DNA of 64,000 nucleotides from an uncultured Dokdonia sp. (GCF_947492535.1 NZ_CANLNH010000011.1:108382-172381), one strand, 5' to 3'. Numbered from the stretch's first letter, positions 47,199 through 55,501 are shown. Notes: generated by a model not told the origin, from the sequence alone. Numbers and translations are program-made.

Positions 47199-48638
47199 AT
47201 GAGAATCATTCTTTTATCATGTTTACTTCTTATCTCTTATGTTGGAGTAGCACAAGAACCTTTTTTAAGCTTTGATCATTATTTAAAAAAGAGTAAGAAA
47301 CCTACGCAGGTATTTGCTGCTAGTTTTACAGAAGACAAGCACTTCCTGATCTTTATTGAAGACAAAAAACAAGTGTCTGCATACAATTTTGATGAGACCG
47401 GTAAAGAGCGAATAGAGGGGTTTTCTTTTCCTAATTTTGTAAAAAAGTACCCAAACATTGGAGGATATATCTATAATGATGATGATACGTATACACTATA
47501 CTTGTCTACATTAAATAAAAAAAAGTGGGCTATTGTCACACTTAATTTTAAGAATAAATCTTTTGACCTTCAAGAGACCAAACTAGAAATAAGTAAAGGT
47601 CGTATTCTAGAGTCATTGCTTTATAATGACAAACAGTATGTATTTACACTTAAGCGAGATACGTCTATTTTTGAAGTGTCTGCATTAGCTGCAGACGGAA
47701 CAGTAACTACACAAGAATTTCCTTTTGATGATTCCTATTTTAGTGAAGGCAAACGCACAACTCAAAATTTAGATCGCTTGCTACATGAGTCTTTTACGAG
47801 AAAAGCAGATATTATAGATAGCGAATCTCCTATTGCGTTAGAATCTTCAAAATCTCGCACTAAATTTTATCAAGAGGATCATCTAGTGACACTTACCATA
47901 GATGCTTCTAAAAAGAAAACGCATTATTTACAATTTGATTTAAAGAACAAAACCTCTACGTACAAAGATATTCCTAAAACTGTTTTTGATAATACCTTGC
48001 TTAGTTCAAAATCCAATTCGTTTATTTTTGAAGATAAGCTCTTTGTCTTAAAAGTATCTTCTGAAGAAATGGATTTTTCTATTTATAATTTAGATTCTAA
48101 TGAAAATATTGCTTCTTTTTCTGCTAAAAAAGGAACCCCTATTGGTTTTAAAAATACGCCTATAATTCAGGAAGGAGGAGAGTTTAAATCGTATCGCGAA
48201 CTTGAAAAGACCTCTAAATTTTTACGTAAAGTAGCTTCTTCAAATCCTGCTATTGCTGTCTTTAAAGAAAATGATCACTACATCATTACGTTAGGAGCTA
48301 CTCAGCAAATCACCCAGGGCGCACCTACTTTCTTTGTCTACGGCGGAGGCCTTGCTGGTGCTGTCGCTGGAGGGGTTATATCTGGTATCGCTAATGCCAC
48401 GTATTACCAATACAATGCCTACTCATACACCAAAAGTGCACGTTTTCAAATGGTATTGGATAGCGATTTTCAATTTATGCTAGATGCAGAAGTTCCCTTA
48501 AACGTATTTGATGAGATCAGTGAGTTTACACAAGAGACACCTCCTACAGTGATACAGACGGTATTTAAATTTGATGATTCTTATATCTGGGGTGCTATTA
48601 GTGCTAAAAACAACAGGCTTAACTTTTTTAAATTTTAG
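47199..48638 (+). CDS. Exported ~480-residue family of unknown function (copy A3)
   Basis: A 479-residue protein with a signal peptide (MRIILLSCLLLISYVGVAQ). It has the same plan as A1 and A2: beta-rich repeats (KKWAIVTLNFKNKSFDL), the motif FLRKVASSNPAIAVFKENDHYIITLGA, a strongly glycine-rich hydrophobic patch (GGGLAGAVAGGVISGIA) and ending NVFDEISEF ... FDDSYIWGAIS. The glycine-rich patch could be a membrane-contact segment. It lies 9 bases after tex and 3 bases before the histone-deacetylase-like gene, so the three are probably one transcript, although no functional link is known. Confidence 0.82.
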   Translation: MRIILLSCLLLISYVGVAQEPFLSFDHYLKKSKKPTQVFAASFTEDKHFLIFIEDKKQVSAYNFDETGKERIEGFSFPNFVKKYPNIGGYIYNDDDTYTLYLSTLNKKKWAIVTLNFKNKSFDLQETKLEISKGRILESLLYNDKQYVFTLKRDTSIFEVSALAADGTVTTQEFPFDDSYFSEGKRTTQNLDRLLHESFTRKADIIDSESPIALESSKSRTKFYQEDHLVTLTIDASKKKTHYLQFDLKNKTSTYKDIPKTVFDNTLLSSKSNSFIFEDKLFVLKVSSEEMDFSIYNLDSNENIASFSAKKGTPIGFKNTPIIQEGGEFKSYRELEKTSKFLRKVASSNPAIAVFKENDHYIITLGATQQITQGAPTFFVYGGGLAGAVAGGVISGIANATYYQYNAYSYTKSARFQMVLDSDFQFMLDAEVPLNVFDEISEFTQETPPTVIQTVFKFDDSYIWGAISAKNNRLNFFKF

Positions 48639-48641
48639 TCT

Positions 48642-49544
48642 GTGCTCAAAATAGCCTATCATCCTATCTACAAACATCACTTACCTGATGGACATCGGTT
48701 TCCCATGGCGAAGTATGACTTATTACCTCGCCAACTCATACAAGAAGGCACCTGTACTGAAGACAATTTTTTTGAGCCTACACTTATAGAAGATGAGCAT
48801 GTATTGCGATGTCATACCCAAGAATATCTTACCCATTTAAAAGCATTAGAAATAGAACGTCGTGAAGCTAGGAAAATAGGATTTCCGCTTTCAAAAGAAT
48901 TGGTAGAACGCGAACTCATCATTGCTCAGGGAACTATAGAGGGATGTGAATATGCACTTACACATGGTATTGCCATGAATATAGCGGGCGGCACGCATCA
49001 TGCGTATACAGATCATGGGGAAGCGTTCTGTATGCTAAATGATCAAGCCATAGGTGCTCGGTATTTACAGGCAAAAGGACGCGCTAAAAAAATACTCATA
49101 GTCGATCTAGATGTACATCAAGGCAATGGAACGGCAGAAATTTTTCAGAATGATCCTAGTGTCTTTACATTTTCTATGCATGGCAAAGCCAATTATCCTT
49201 TTAAAAAAGAACTATCTGATCTTGATATTGCCTTAGAAACAAATACTAGTGATACTGAATACCTACATATTCTCAAAGAGACACTACCACAACTCATCAC
49301 ACAAGAACAACCTGACTTTATTTTTTATTTAAGTGGCGTTGATATACTGACTAGTGACAAATTAGGAAAACTAGGATGTAGTCTTGAAGGATGCGCAGAA
49401 CGCGATCGCTATGTATTACAAACCTGTTACGATCTTCAAATTCCTGTACAATGTAGTATGGGTGGCGGGTATTCTCCAGAAATAAAAACCATTATCGAAG
49501 CACATGCTAATACGTTTAGACTTGCACAGGATATTTATTTCTAG
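48642..49544 (+). CDS. Histone-deacetylase superfamily hydrolase (acetoin-utilisation-like)
   Basis: A 300-residue cytoplasmic enzyme starting at GTG, 3 bases after the A3 stop. Zinc and catalytic motifs are complete: GGTHHA (catalytic His pair), DLDVHQGNGTAEIF (zinc Asp and His) and SGVDILTSD (second zinc Asp). Bacterial members remove acetyl groups from small amines or proteins; the substrate here is unknown. Closely coupled to A3, and through it to tex. Confidence 0.93.
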   Translation: MLKIAYHPIYKHHLPDGHRFPMAKYDLLPRQLIQEGTCTEDNFFEPTLIEDEHVLRCHTQEYLTHLKALEIERREARKIGFPLSKELVERELIIAQGTIEGCEYALTHGIAMNIAGGTHHAYTDHGEAFCMLNDQAIGARYLQAKGRAKKILIVDLDVHQGNGTAEIFQNDPSVFTFSMHGKANYPFKKELSDLDIALETNTSDTEYLHILKETLPQLITQEQPDFIFYLSGVDILTSDKLGKLGCSLEGCAERDRYVLQTCYDLQIPVQCSMGGGYSPEIKTIIEAHANTFRLAQDIYF

Positions 49545-49670
49545 TCTTTATACGGATTTGTAATATACACTATCACGTATGTAATTACATGCATCACTTA
49601 TGTATTTACTATTGACTTAAAGCTATCTGCTTCTCATATTTATCCTATTATTAATTTTAAATATTTTATT

Positions 49671-49880
49671 ATGTTAAAGCAAATAAAAGGACTTAAAGGT
49701 GCCTCAGTACTAAAAGCACAAGAGCAAAAAAACATTCAAGGAGGAGGACTTACTAAACATAGATGTGATATTCTTCCAAACGGATCTCCATGTAGAATTG
49801 CAGGAGGTTGGGGATGCTGTGATAATGGAGAATGTTTGACAGCAATAGGAAATAATACTGCTTGTATAGAAGATAATTAA
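49671..49880 (+). CDS. Double-glycine leader peptide with six-cysteine knottin-like core
   Basis: A 69-residue precursor. The N-terminal half (MLKQIKGLKGASVLKAQEQKNIQGGG) matches the bacteriocin-type GG leader common in Bacteroidota, which is cut by a C39 peptidase-transporter during export. The core carries six cysteines spaced C-x8-C-x7-CC-x4-C-x9-C, with a central CC pair, the order of inhibitor-cystine-knot peptides. No modification enzyme, immunity gene or dedicated transporter is adjacent, so export may use a machinery elsewhere. It has its own strong terminator. Activity (antimicrobial, signalling or structural) is not known. Confidence 0.85.
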   Translation: MLKQIKGLKGASVLKAQEQKNIQGGGLTKHRCDILPNGSPCRIAGGWGCCDNGECLTAIGNNTACIEDN

Positions 49881-49902
49881 TGCCTTTCTAATTATTTATT
49901 AA

Positions 49903-49926
49903 AAAAGCGGATGCAAATCCGCTTTT
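49903..49926 (+). terminator. Terminator after the GG-leader peptide gene
   Basis: AAAAGCGGAT (49903-49912) and ATCCGCTTTT (49917-49926) form a perfect 10-pair stem with a GCAA loop. Confidence 0.92.
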
Positions 49927-50002
49927 CATATGTATATTTTTGCGTCATAAAGTAGTCCGTATTGCTTGAAAAAGAGAGTATGAAAATACGTAACTTCGTT
50001 TC

Positions 50003-51148
50003 GTGCAAACGCATTACGATTATATCATCCTTGGTGCCGGTCTTTCTGGGCTTACACTTGCCTATCGGATGGCGCAAGATCCCTTTTTTGATACCACTTC
50101 TATTCTTATTATTGATCAGTCAACAAAGGAAGAAAATGATCGTACGTGGTGTTTCTGGGAGTCACAACCTGATATTTTTGAAGATACCGTTTCACATCAA
50201 TGGCCAACGATAGGGTTTAAAAGTCCTGTGTTTTCTGATGATATTGCAATTGAGCCTTACGCTTATAAAAAAATTGAGGGTGCTGATTTTTACGCTTTCG
50301 CGAAAGCGTACTTAGCCACAAAACCTCATATTTCATTTTTACTGGAACACGTTACCGATGTACAAGAACACACAGATAACGTAACGGTGACTACCCAAAA
50401 TCAAATACTCACTGCAGATCGTGTATGTAATAGTTTTCTACAACTAACTACCCTAGAAAAGCAGTCCCAACATCAGTATTTGAAACAACATTTTATAGGA
50501 TGGTTTATCAAAACCGAAACACCCGTTTTTGATCCTGAAGTTGCCACGTTTATGGATTTTACCATACCTCAAAAAGGAAACTGTCGTTTTATGTATGTCT
50601 TACCAACTTCGCCTACGGAAGCCTTGTTTGAGTACACCTTATTTTCTAAAGACCTTCTCGAAGATGCTGAATATGAAACGGCTATTCAAGAATATTTGAT
50701 TAATAAAGGTATATTGCAATATCACATTGAAGCAAAAGAGCAAGGAGACATCCCAATGTCTTCTTATCGTTTTGATAAGCATAATTCAAAACGAATCATT
50801 CATATAGGAAGTGCGGGAGGATGGACCAAAGCAAGCACCGGATTTACGTTTAAGCATACCTTAAAAAAGACTGCTGCATTGGTTGATTTTCTAAAAAAGG
50901 GAAAAGACTTAGATACCTTTTCAAAACGCACACGTTTCTGGTGGTATGATCTTTTACTTGTAGATGTATTATATCGTAACAATCATTTGGGCGCTCCTAT
51001 TTTTGGAGAGATGTTTAAAAACAATCCTACCGATCGTATTTTTAGATTTCTGGATGATGAAACGACTTTTAAAGAGGAATTACAGATTATCTGGAGCCTT
51101 CCTAAAAAGGAGTTTATAAAGGCAGTGTTTAGTCGATTGTTTGGGTAG
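50003..51148 (+). CDS. crtY: Lycopene beta-cyclase (CrtY-type)
   Basis: A 381-residue FAD/NAD(P)-fold enzyme starting at GTG: no ATG in this frame gives the Rossmann motif, which begins right after (YIILGAGLSGLTLAYRM). DRTWCFWE is the family signature, and GSAGGWTKASTGFTF is also typical. It converts lycopene to beta-carotene, giving membrane carotenoids and, in proteorhodopsin-bearing flavobacteria, the retinal precursor. No other carotenoid gene is nearby. A palindrome copy (50293-50308) encodes YAFAKAY. It converges with a DUF6933-like gene 4 bases away. Confidence 0.92.
   Translation: MQTHYDYIILGAGLSGLTLAYRMAQDPFFDTTSILIIDQSTKEENDRTWCFWESQPDIFEDTVSHQWPTIGFKSPVFSDDIAIEPYAYKKIEGADFYAFAKAYLATKPHISFLLEHVTDVQEHTDNVTVTTQNQILTADRVCNSFLQLTTLEKQSQHQYLKQHFIGWFIKTETPVFDPEVATFMDFTIPQKGNCRFMYVLPTSPTEALFEYTLFSKDLLEDAEYETAIQEYLINKGILQYHIEAKEQGDIPMSSYRFDKHNSKRIIHIGSAGGWTKASTGFTFKHTLKKTAALVDFLKKGKDLDTFSKRTRFWWYDLLLVDVLYRNNHLGAPIFGEMFKNNPTDRIFRFLDDETTFKEELQIIWSLPKKEFIKAVFSRLFG
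50293..50308. repeat. Perfect palindrome copy inside crtY
   Basis: TACGCTTTCGCGAAAGCGTA in frame, encoding YAFAKAY. Confidence 0.95.
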
Positions 51149-51152
51149 TGTT

Positions 51153-51680
51153 TTATTCTTTTAACTGTTTTTTCATTTCTGAAATAGCATCTGTGTAATC
51201 TGCCATTCTTTGACTTTTTCCAATGTGTATGATACTTTTATTCATTCGATTTGTCAGATCTTTTATAGGCATATTATCTAAACTACCAAACTGATGCTTC
51301 CACAGATCAAGGTCATAAAGCCTCTGGTTTTGAAACCCCATCATGCTTTTATCATTGTCAGTTTTCATAAAATCAAGCTTGCCAACTATTTTGTCTACAT
51401 ATTTGAAATCTGTAACGATTCCATCAAAAACAAGTTGGGTATATAATGTATTTTTAAAGATTCCTTCAATGTTATCTATATCTGATGCTCTCATATTTGC
51501 CAGAATTATATTGTATCTGGTCAATCCATTTGTGAATAGCCAACATTTTTTTCGGTCTACATAAAAAACCGTTGCATTCCATTTTCCTAATATTCCAGCA
51601 ACAGCATTTTGGTCAGTTACAATAAGTCTCTTGGCTAGCTTTTCTAATTTTTTGGTGATATGTATTTTAGTTCTTGTCAA
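51153..51680 (-). CDS. DUF6933-like protein
   Basis: A 175-residue protein without a signal peptide. The start (IHITKKLEKLAKRLIV), WNATVFYVDRKKCWLFTNGLTRYNI and the following helix-rich region match my memory of DUF6933, a small family of unknown role. It is convergent with crtY and ends 4 bases after it with no separate terminator visible. A partial palindrome (51724-51736) is upstream of its start. Confidence 0.75.
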   Translation of the reverse strand: MTRTKIHITKKLEKLAKRLIVTDQNAVAGILGKWNATVFYVDRKKCWLFTNGLTRYNIILANMRASDIDNIEGIFKNTLYTQLVFDGIVTDFKYVDKIVGKLDFMKTDNDKSMMGFQNQRLYDLDLWKHQFGSLDNMPIKDLTNRMNKSIIHIGKSQRMADYTDAISEMKKQLKE

Positions 51681-51723
51681 AATAGGTTGTACTATATCAA
51701 ATTTTAAGTTAAGCTAAGAAAAA

Positions 51724-51736
51724 TTTCGCGAAAGCG
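51724..51736. repeat. Partial palindrome copy, intergenic
   Basis: TTTCGCGAAAGCG with a degenerate left arm. Confidence 0.75.
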
Positions 51737-51837
51737 AACAACATCAATAACTACCTATAATCGAAATAACATGTTACTCTATTTTTTGTAATAAGGAAAA
51801 TGAGATTCCCACATTCGTGAGAATGAAATGAATGCTC

Positions 51838-51899
51838 CTTCAGGGGAATTAAAAGTCCTTTCTCCCTTTGGAAGAAGAGGAAATTTAGGGGTGAAGGAA
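51838..51899. repeat. Degenerate interspersed repeat after the DjlA-like gene
   Basis: CTTCAGGGG and CCTTTCTCCCTTTGGAAG...AGGGGTGAAGG resemble the C/G-rich intergenic repeats near metG. No coding capacity. Confidence 0.4.
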
Positions 51900-51900
51900 C

Positions 51901-52662
51901 CTACATCCCCCGTTCCTTCTGAATGGTCTCGTAGGCTTCTTGTACTTTTCTGAATTTATCTTCGGCACCTTTACGGTAGGCCTCGTCCATGTGTTGTAGT
52001 TTATCTGGATGGTATTTTTTTGCCATCGTTCTAAAAGCTTTCTTCACCTCATCATTGGTAGCGTCTTTTTGTATTTCTAGAATTTTATAAGCGCTATCGG
52101 CATTTTTAAAGAACATGGCTTTAATGCTTTCAAAATCCTGATGATTTACTCTGAAATAACCTGCTATTTCTGACATGATGTTTACTTCAGGCTCACTCAC
52201 TTTACCATCGGCTTGTGCAATTCCGAATAAAAAGTGTAAAATCTGTAATCGTACTTCATAGCGTGTACGCATATTTAAATACTGGCAGATACGTGCGGCA
52301 GATACTTCACGTTTTTTTATGACATCATTAAAGGTTCTAAAGGTGGCATTGGCACGCTCCTTTCCATAGGCTCTTACAAAATACTGACGTGCATAATCTA
52401 ATTCTGTTTGGCTCACAGTACCATCGGCCTTTATTACAATAGAAGCAAGTGAAAGTAAGTTTAACTCAAAATCACCAGGAGATACCGTATCTCTAGTGGC
52501 TTGTTCAAACACATCTTTAAAGCCTCTGCTTTTTCGAGGCGCTCCTTCTTTATTTGAAGAAAACAAACTATCTGCTGCACTGCCTAGAAAATATCCTATC
52601 ACAGCACCAAAAAAACCTCTTCCTAGAAACCAGCCCAGAACGGCCCCTATATATTTAATCAT
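51901..52662 (-). CDS. DjlA-like TerB/J-domain protein
   Basis: A 253-residue membrane-anchored co-chaperone. Residues 1-35 form a glycine-rich transmembrane segment (GAVLGWFLGRGFFGAVIGY); about 60-165 is a TerB-like helical domain (SLASIVIKADGTVSQTEL, GIAQADGKVSEPE); about 195-250 is a J domain with the HPD motif (KYHPDKLQ) that stimulates DnaK ATPase. The layout matches DjlA. The gene stands alone. Confidence 0.93.
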   Translation of the reverse strand: MIKYIGAVLGWFLGRGFFGAVIGYFLGSAADSLFSSNKEGAPRKSRGFKDVFEQATRDTVSPGDFELNLLSLASIVIKADGTVSQTELDYARQYFVRAYGKERANATFRTFNDVIKKREVSAARICQYLNMRTRYEVRLQILHFLFGIAQADGKVSEPEVNIMSEIAGYFRVNHQDFESIKAMFFKNADSAYKILEIQKDATNDEVKKAFRTMAKKYHPDKLQHMDEAYRKGAEDKFRKVQEAYETIQKERGM

Positions 52663-53162
52663 CTACTAAATTCTTATTTCTAAAGAACCACAAAAGTAAG
52701 GGTTCTAGTATATATGACGTTAGATTGTTTGTATTGTTACGATATTAATTATCAAATCTGTTTTCTAGATTAAAAAATCTATTACGTATTGAAATCTCTA
52801 TAAAATCAAACAATTTGTCTTCTTTTTCAATATAATACCAACAATGCCATACTAAAATTAAGAAAATAACTGATTTTATTGAACTTCTATCACCCCACTA
52901 AATCTCTAGTAAACAGTATAAATTAAATACATTCACTCTTTTTAATTGTTAACACATCATGTGTTATGTAATTTTTTTGTGTATTTTATCGATTATTTTA
53001 TATATTTTGTCGATGTTTTGTTAAAATCATACTGTTTTGGTCATTTATTAATAAAAGCTTAATTATATTGTAGTAACAATGTTTTGAATGAAACATAAAG
53101 TAAGTAGATGATAAGCCGATCTACCTCTAAAAAGAAACACTCAAAATAACAAAACGCCCCTA

Positions 53163-53191
53163 AAATCCTACCTGCTATGGTGGGATTTTTT
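53163..53191. terminator. Orphan terminator, possible small RNA end
   Basis: AAATCCTACC (53163-53172) and GGTGGGATTT (53179-53188) form a 10-pair stem (one G-T) followed by T's; A's on the other side make it bidirectional. No annotated gene ends nearby on either strand. Confidence 0.7.
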
Positions 53192-53260
53192 ATGCTAATT
53201 TCAAGAGTAATTATATCATCTAATAATAAAAAAGCTGTCAAAGTTACATACTGTCATTTC

Positions 53261-53282
53261 AGGTACACTTTTTGTACCTTTG
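53261..53282 (+). promoter_or_regulatory. Candidate operator and promoter of the bacilliredoxin gene
   Basis: AGGTACA (53261-53267) and TGTACCT (53273-53279) are perfect inverted arms around CTTTT, overlapping TACCTTTG (53275-53282), which fits the -7 consensus TAnnTTTG. A repressor bound here would block the promoter. No -33 box is clear. Confidence 0.5.
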
Positions 53283-53301
53283 TATTCAAAATAAATTGAT
53301 T

Positions 53302-53712
53302 ATGTATCCAGCAGATTTAGTAAAACCAATGCGTGAAGACCTTACCAATAATGGCTTCACAGAATTACATACAACAGACGACGTACACGCAGCTATGAAA
53401 AAAGAAGGAACAACCCTTATGGTTGTAAATTCTGTTTGTGGTTGTGCCGCTCGTAATGCACGTCCAGCAGCTGTTCACGCTGTACACAACGGAAAAAAGC
53501 CTGATAATATCTATACCGTATTTGCAGGTGTAGATGGCGAAGCAACTGACCTTGCTCGTAGTTTTATGGTACCGTTTCCTCCTTCTAGCCCTTCAATGGC
53601 ATTATTTAAAGATGGAGAACTTGTGCATATGTTAGAGCGTCACCATATTGAAGGACGTCCAGCAGAGATGATCGCAGAAAATCTTATCGATGCTTTTAAT
53701 GAGCATTGCTAA
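53302..53712 (+). CDS. BrxA/BrxB-type bacilliredoxin
   Basis: The ATG at 53302 is chosen over an upstream in-frame one at 53272 because the family starts MYPADLVKPMREDL. 136 residues. The catalytic CGC motif is present (SVCGCAARNARPA), with VFAGVDGEAT and PFPPSSPSMALFKDGE typical of the YphP/YqiW (BrxA/BrxB) family. These thioredoxin-fold proteins remove low-molecular-weight thiol adducts or act as disulfide isomerases in the cytoplasm. The palindrome overlapping its promoter suggests regulation, perhaps by redox or metal state. Confidence 0.94.
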   Translation: MYPADLVKPMREDLTNNGFTELHTTDDVHAAMKKEGTTLMVVNSVCGCAARNARPAAVHAVHNGKKPDNIYTVFAGVDGEATDLARSFMVPFPPSSPSMALFKDGELVHMLERHHIEGRPAEMIAENLIDAFNEHC

Positions 53713-53740
53713 TAGCAACATTGTTTGTAAAAATAAAAAA

Positions 53741-53770
53741 AACCGCTCTAAAACAGAGCGGTTTTTTTTA
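53741..53770 (+). terminator. Terminator after bacilliredoxin gene
   Basis: AACCGCTCT (53741-53749) and AGAGCGGTT (53755-53763) with a following run of T's. Confidence 0.93.
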
Positions 53771-53774
53771 TTTT

Positions 53775-53830
53775 TATGCTTTCATCATAACTGAAGTTCA
53801 TACTGAGTTTATCGAAGTACGAAAGCATAT
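53775..53830. repeat. Composite element: degenerate palindrome arms around another repeat
   Basis: TATGCTTTC at the left and GAAAGCATAT at the right flank GAAGTTCATACTGAG...ATCGAAGTAC. The inner part is related to that of 37287-37342. Confidence 0.7.
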
Positions 53831-53834
53831 ATTC

Positions 53835-54587
53835 ATGAAAAAAATAATAGCCTATCCATTTACGGTTCTATATTACCTCTTGTTTGGATTTACATTGGTG
53901 TTTTTTCATCCTATACAATGGATATGTTTACGAGTGTTTGGGTATCATGCGCATAAGAAAAGTGTAGATGTTCTCAATTTCTTTTTACTTCGTTGTCTCA
54001 ATGTATTAGGTACTCGATTTCGGTTTGAAAATCCACATCATATTCCGTTAGATCAACCTTGTATCATTGTGGCTAATCATCAAGGAACCTATGACATTCC
54101 TCCAATTATTTGGCATTTACGACATGTACATCCTAAATTTATTAGTAAAAAAGAATTAGGTAAAGGAATTCCTAGCATTTCATTTAATTTAAAATATGGA
54201 GGCTCGGCATTAATAGATCGTAAGGACAAGATTCAGGCAGTACAAGCCATAAAAGATCTTACTACCTATTTAAATACACATAATCGTTCAGTAGTGATAT
54301 TTGCTGAGGGGACTCGTAGTCGTGATGGTATTCCGATGCGATTTGCAACAGCAGGTTTAAAAACGTTATTTGAAGCAATGCCTACAGCTCTTATTGTTCC
54401 TATTACGATAAATAACTCATGGAAATTGAATAGATGGGGTGGTTTTCCAATGGATCTCGGAGTGCGTATGCATCATAAAGTACACGAACCGTTTCTTGTA
54501 AGTAGTGCGCCTGTAGAGACCTTAATTTCTAACGTAGAATCTGTAATTTTACAAGACTTTCCTGAAGTACGAGAACGTAGGAAGTAA
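53835..54587 (+). CDS. plsC: 1-acyl-sn-glycerol-3-phosphate acyltransferase (PlsC family)
   Basis: The ATG at 53835 is preferred; a longer frame from 53706 runs through the terminator and composite repeat and is not real coding. 250 residues with two N-terminal hydrophobic segments. Block I NHQGTYD (H-x4-D catalytic pair) and block III FAEGTRSRDG are complete. The enzyme adds the second acyl chain to lysophosphatidate at the inner membrane. An HD hydrolase follows after 15 bases, probably co-transcribed. Confidence 0.94.
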   Translation: MKKIIAYPFTVLYYLLFGFTLVFFHPIQWICLRVFGYHAHKKSVDVLNFFLLRCLNVLGTRFRFENPHHIPLDQPCIIVANHQGTYDIPPIIWHLRHVHPKFISKKELGKGIPSISFNLKYGGSALIDRKDKIQAVQAIKDLTTYLNTHNRSVVIFAEGTRSRDGIPMRFATAGLKTLFEAMPTALIVPITINNSWKLNRWGGFPMDLGVRMHHKVHEPFLVSSAPVETLISNVESVILQDFPEVRERRK

Positions 54588-54602
54588 GTATAGAAAGAAA
54601 TT

Positions 54603-55274
54603 ATGTATACCAATAACTTTATGACAGATCAGCAACTTATAGACCACACGATTTCATTTGTAAAAAAAACGCTTGCCAATGCCGAAGGAGGACATGATTG
54701 GTTTCATATAGAACGAGTATATAAAAATGCTGTATTAATAGCAAAAGGAGAAGATGTAGATCATCTTATTGTAGCGTTAGGGGCTTTATTACATGATATT
54801 GCAGATTCAAAATTTTTTAATGGTGATGAAACCATAGCGCCTAAAATGGCCAGTGAGTTTTTATTAAGTCACAATACAGATAGTGCCGTTATAGAGCACG
54901 TGATCCAGATTATAAAAAACATCTCTTTTAAAGGTGGTAATAAAGTACAAACATTTACTTCGCCTGAGTTAGATGTTGTGCAAGATGCAGACAGACTAGA
55001 TGCTTTAGGAGCTATTGGTATTGCAAGAACATTTAATTATGGAGGTTTTAAGAATAGAAAATTATATGATCCTTCTATTGAACCTCAATTGGATATGAAA
55101 CCAGAGGAGTACAAAGCCTCTACAGCGCCGACCATTAATCATTTTTATGAAAAACTATTACTCCTTAAAGATAAAATGAACACAAAAACTGGCCGGTCTA
55201 TAGCAGAGAAACGCCACCAATATATGGAGGCGTTTTTAAAACAGTTTTATGCAGAATGGGATGGGACATTATAA
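54603..55274 (+). CDS. HD-domain phosphohydrolase (YedJ-like)
   Basis: A 223-residue cytoplasmic protein. Metal-binding residues of the HD superfamily are visible: HDWFHIERVYKNA, LLHDIADSKF and, at the end, QDADRLDALGAIG. Its substrate, possibly a nucleotide, is unknown. An alternative start at 54618 (MTDQQ) is possible. Downstream of plsC in the same transcript. Confidence 0.92.
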   Translation: MYTNNFMTDQQLIDHTISFVKKTLANAEGGHDWFHIERVYKNAVLIAKGEDVDHLIVALGALLHDIADSKFFNGDETIAPKMASEFLLSHNTDSAVIEHVIQIIKNISFKGGNKVQTFTSPELDVVQDADRLDALGAIGIARTFNYGGFKNRKLYDPSIEPQLDMKPEEYKASTAPTINHFYEKLLLLKDKMNTKTGRSIAEKRHQYMEAFLKQFYAEWDGTL

Positions 55275-55501
55275 ACGTTTTAATGAAGTATTATGGTAAA
55301 ATACTAACAGCCAAAATATAACAAAAACTATATAATTTATACATTTATTTTTAATAACATATTGAAATACAGTTTTTTACGCTTATTCTATTATACTCAA
55401 CTATTATTTTATTAACTTTATAACTAATCCAAAAATTAGAAATGAATATCCAATGGTCACCCCCATAACTTATTGAATAGAACATTTTTAGTCTATTTAT
55501 C

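Larger units (their letters stand above)
52663..53301. other. AT-rich intergenic region with an orphan terminator
   Basis: About 640 bases without a credible gene. GTAGAT/ATCTAC (about 53104-53125) is a small hairpin and 53163-53190 a strong terminator. 53261-53282 holds the candidate operator and -7 box of the bacilliredoxin gene. Confidence 0.7.

Noticed and set aside
49935..49942. TATTTTTG as the crtY -7 box
   Set aside because: No TTTG box at the right distance upstream; support too weak for a feature.
49962..50213. An 83-codon frame overlapping the 5' end of crtY
   Set aside because: Different frame from the conserved Rossmann motif of crtY; no family resemblance.
53706..53834. N-terminal extension of plsC by 43 codons
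   Set aside because: It would translate the terminator and composite repeat; homologous PlsC proteins begin near 53835.
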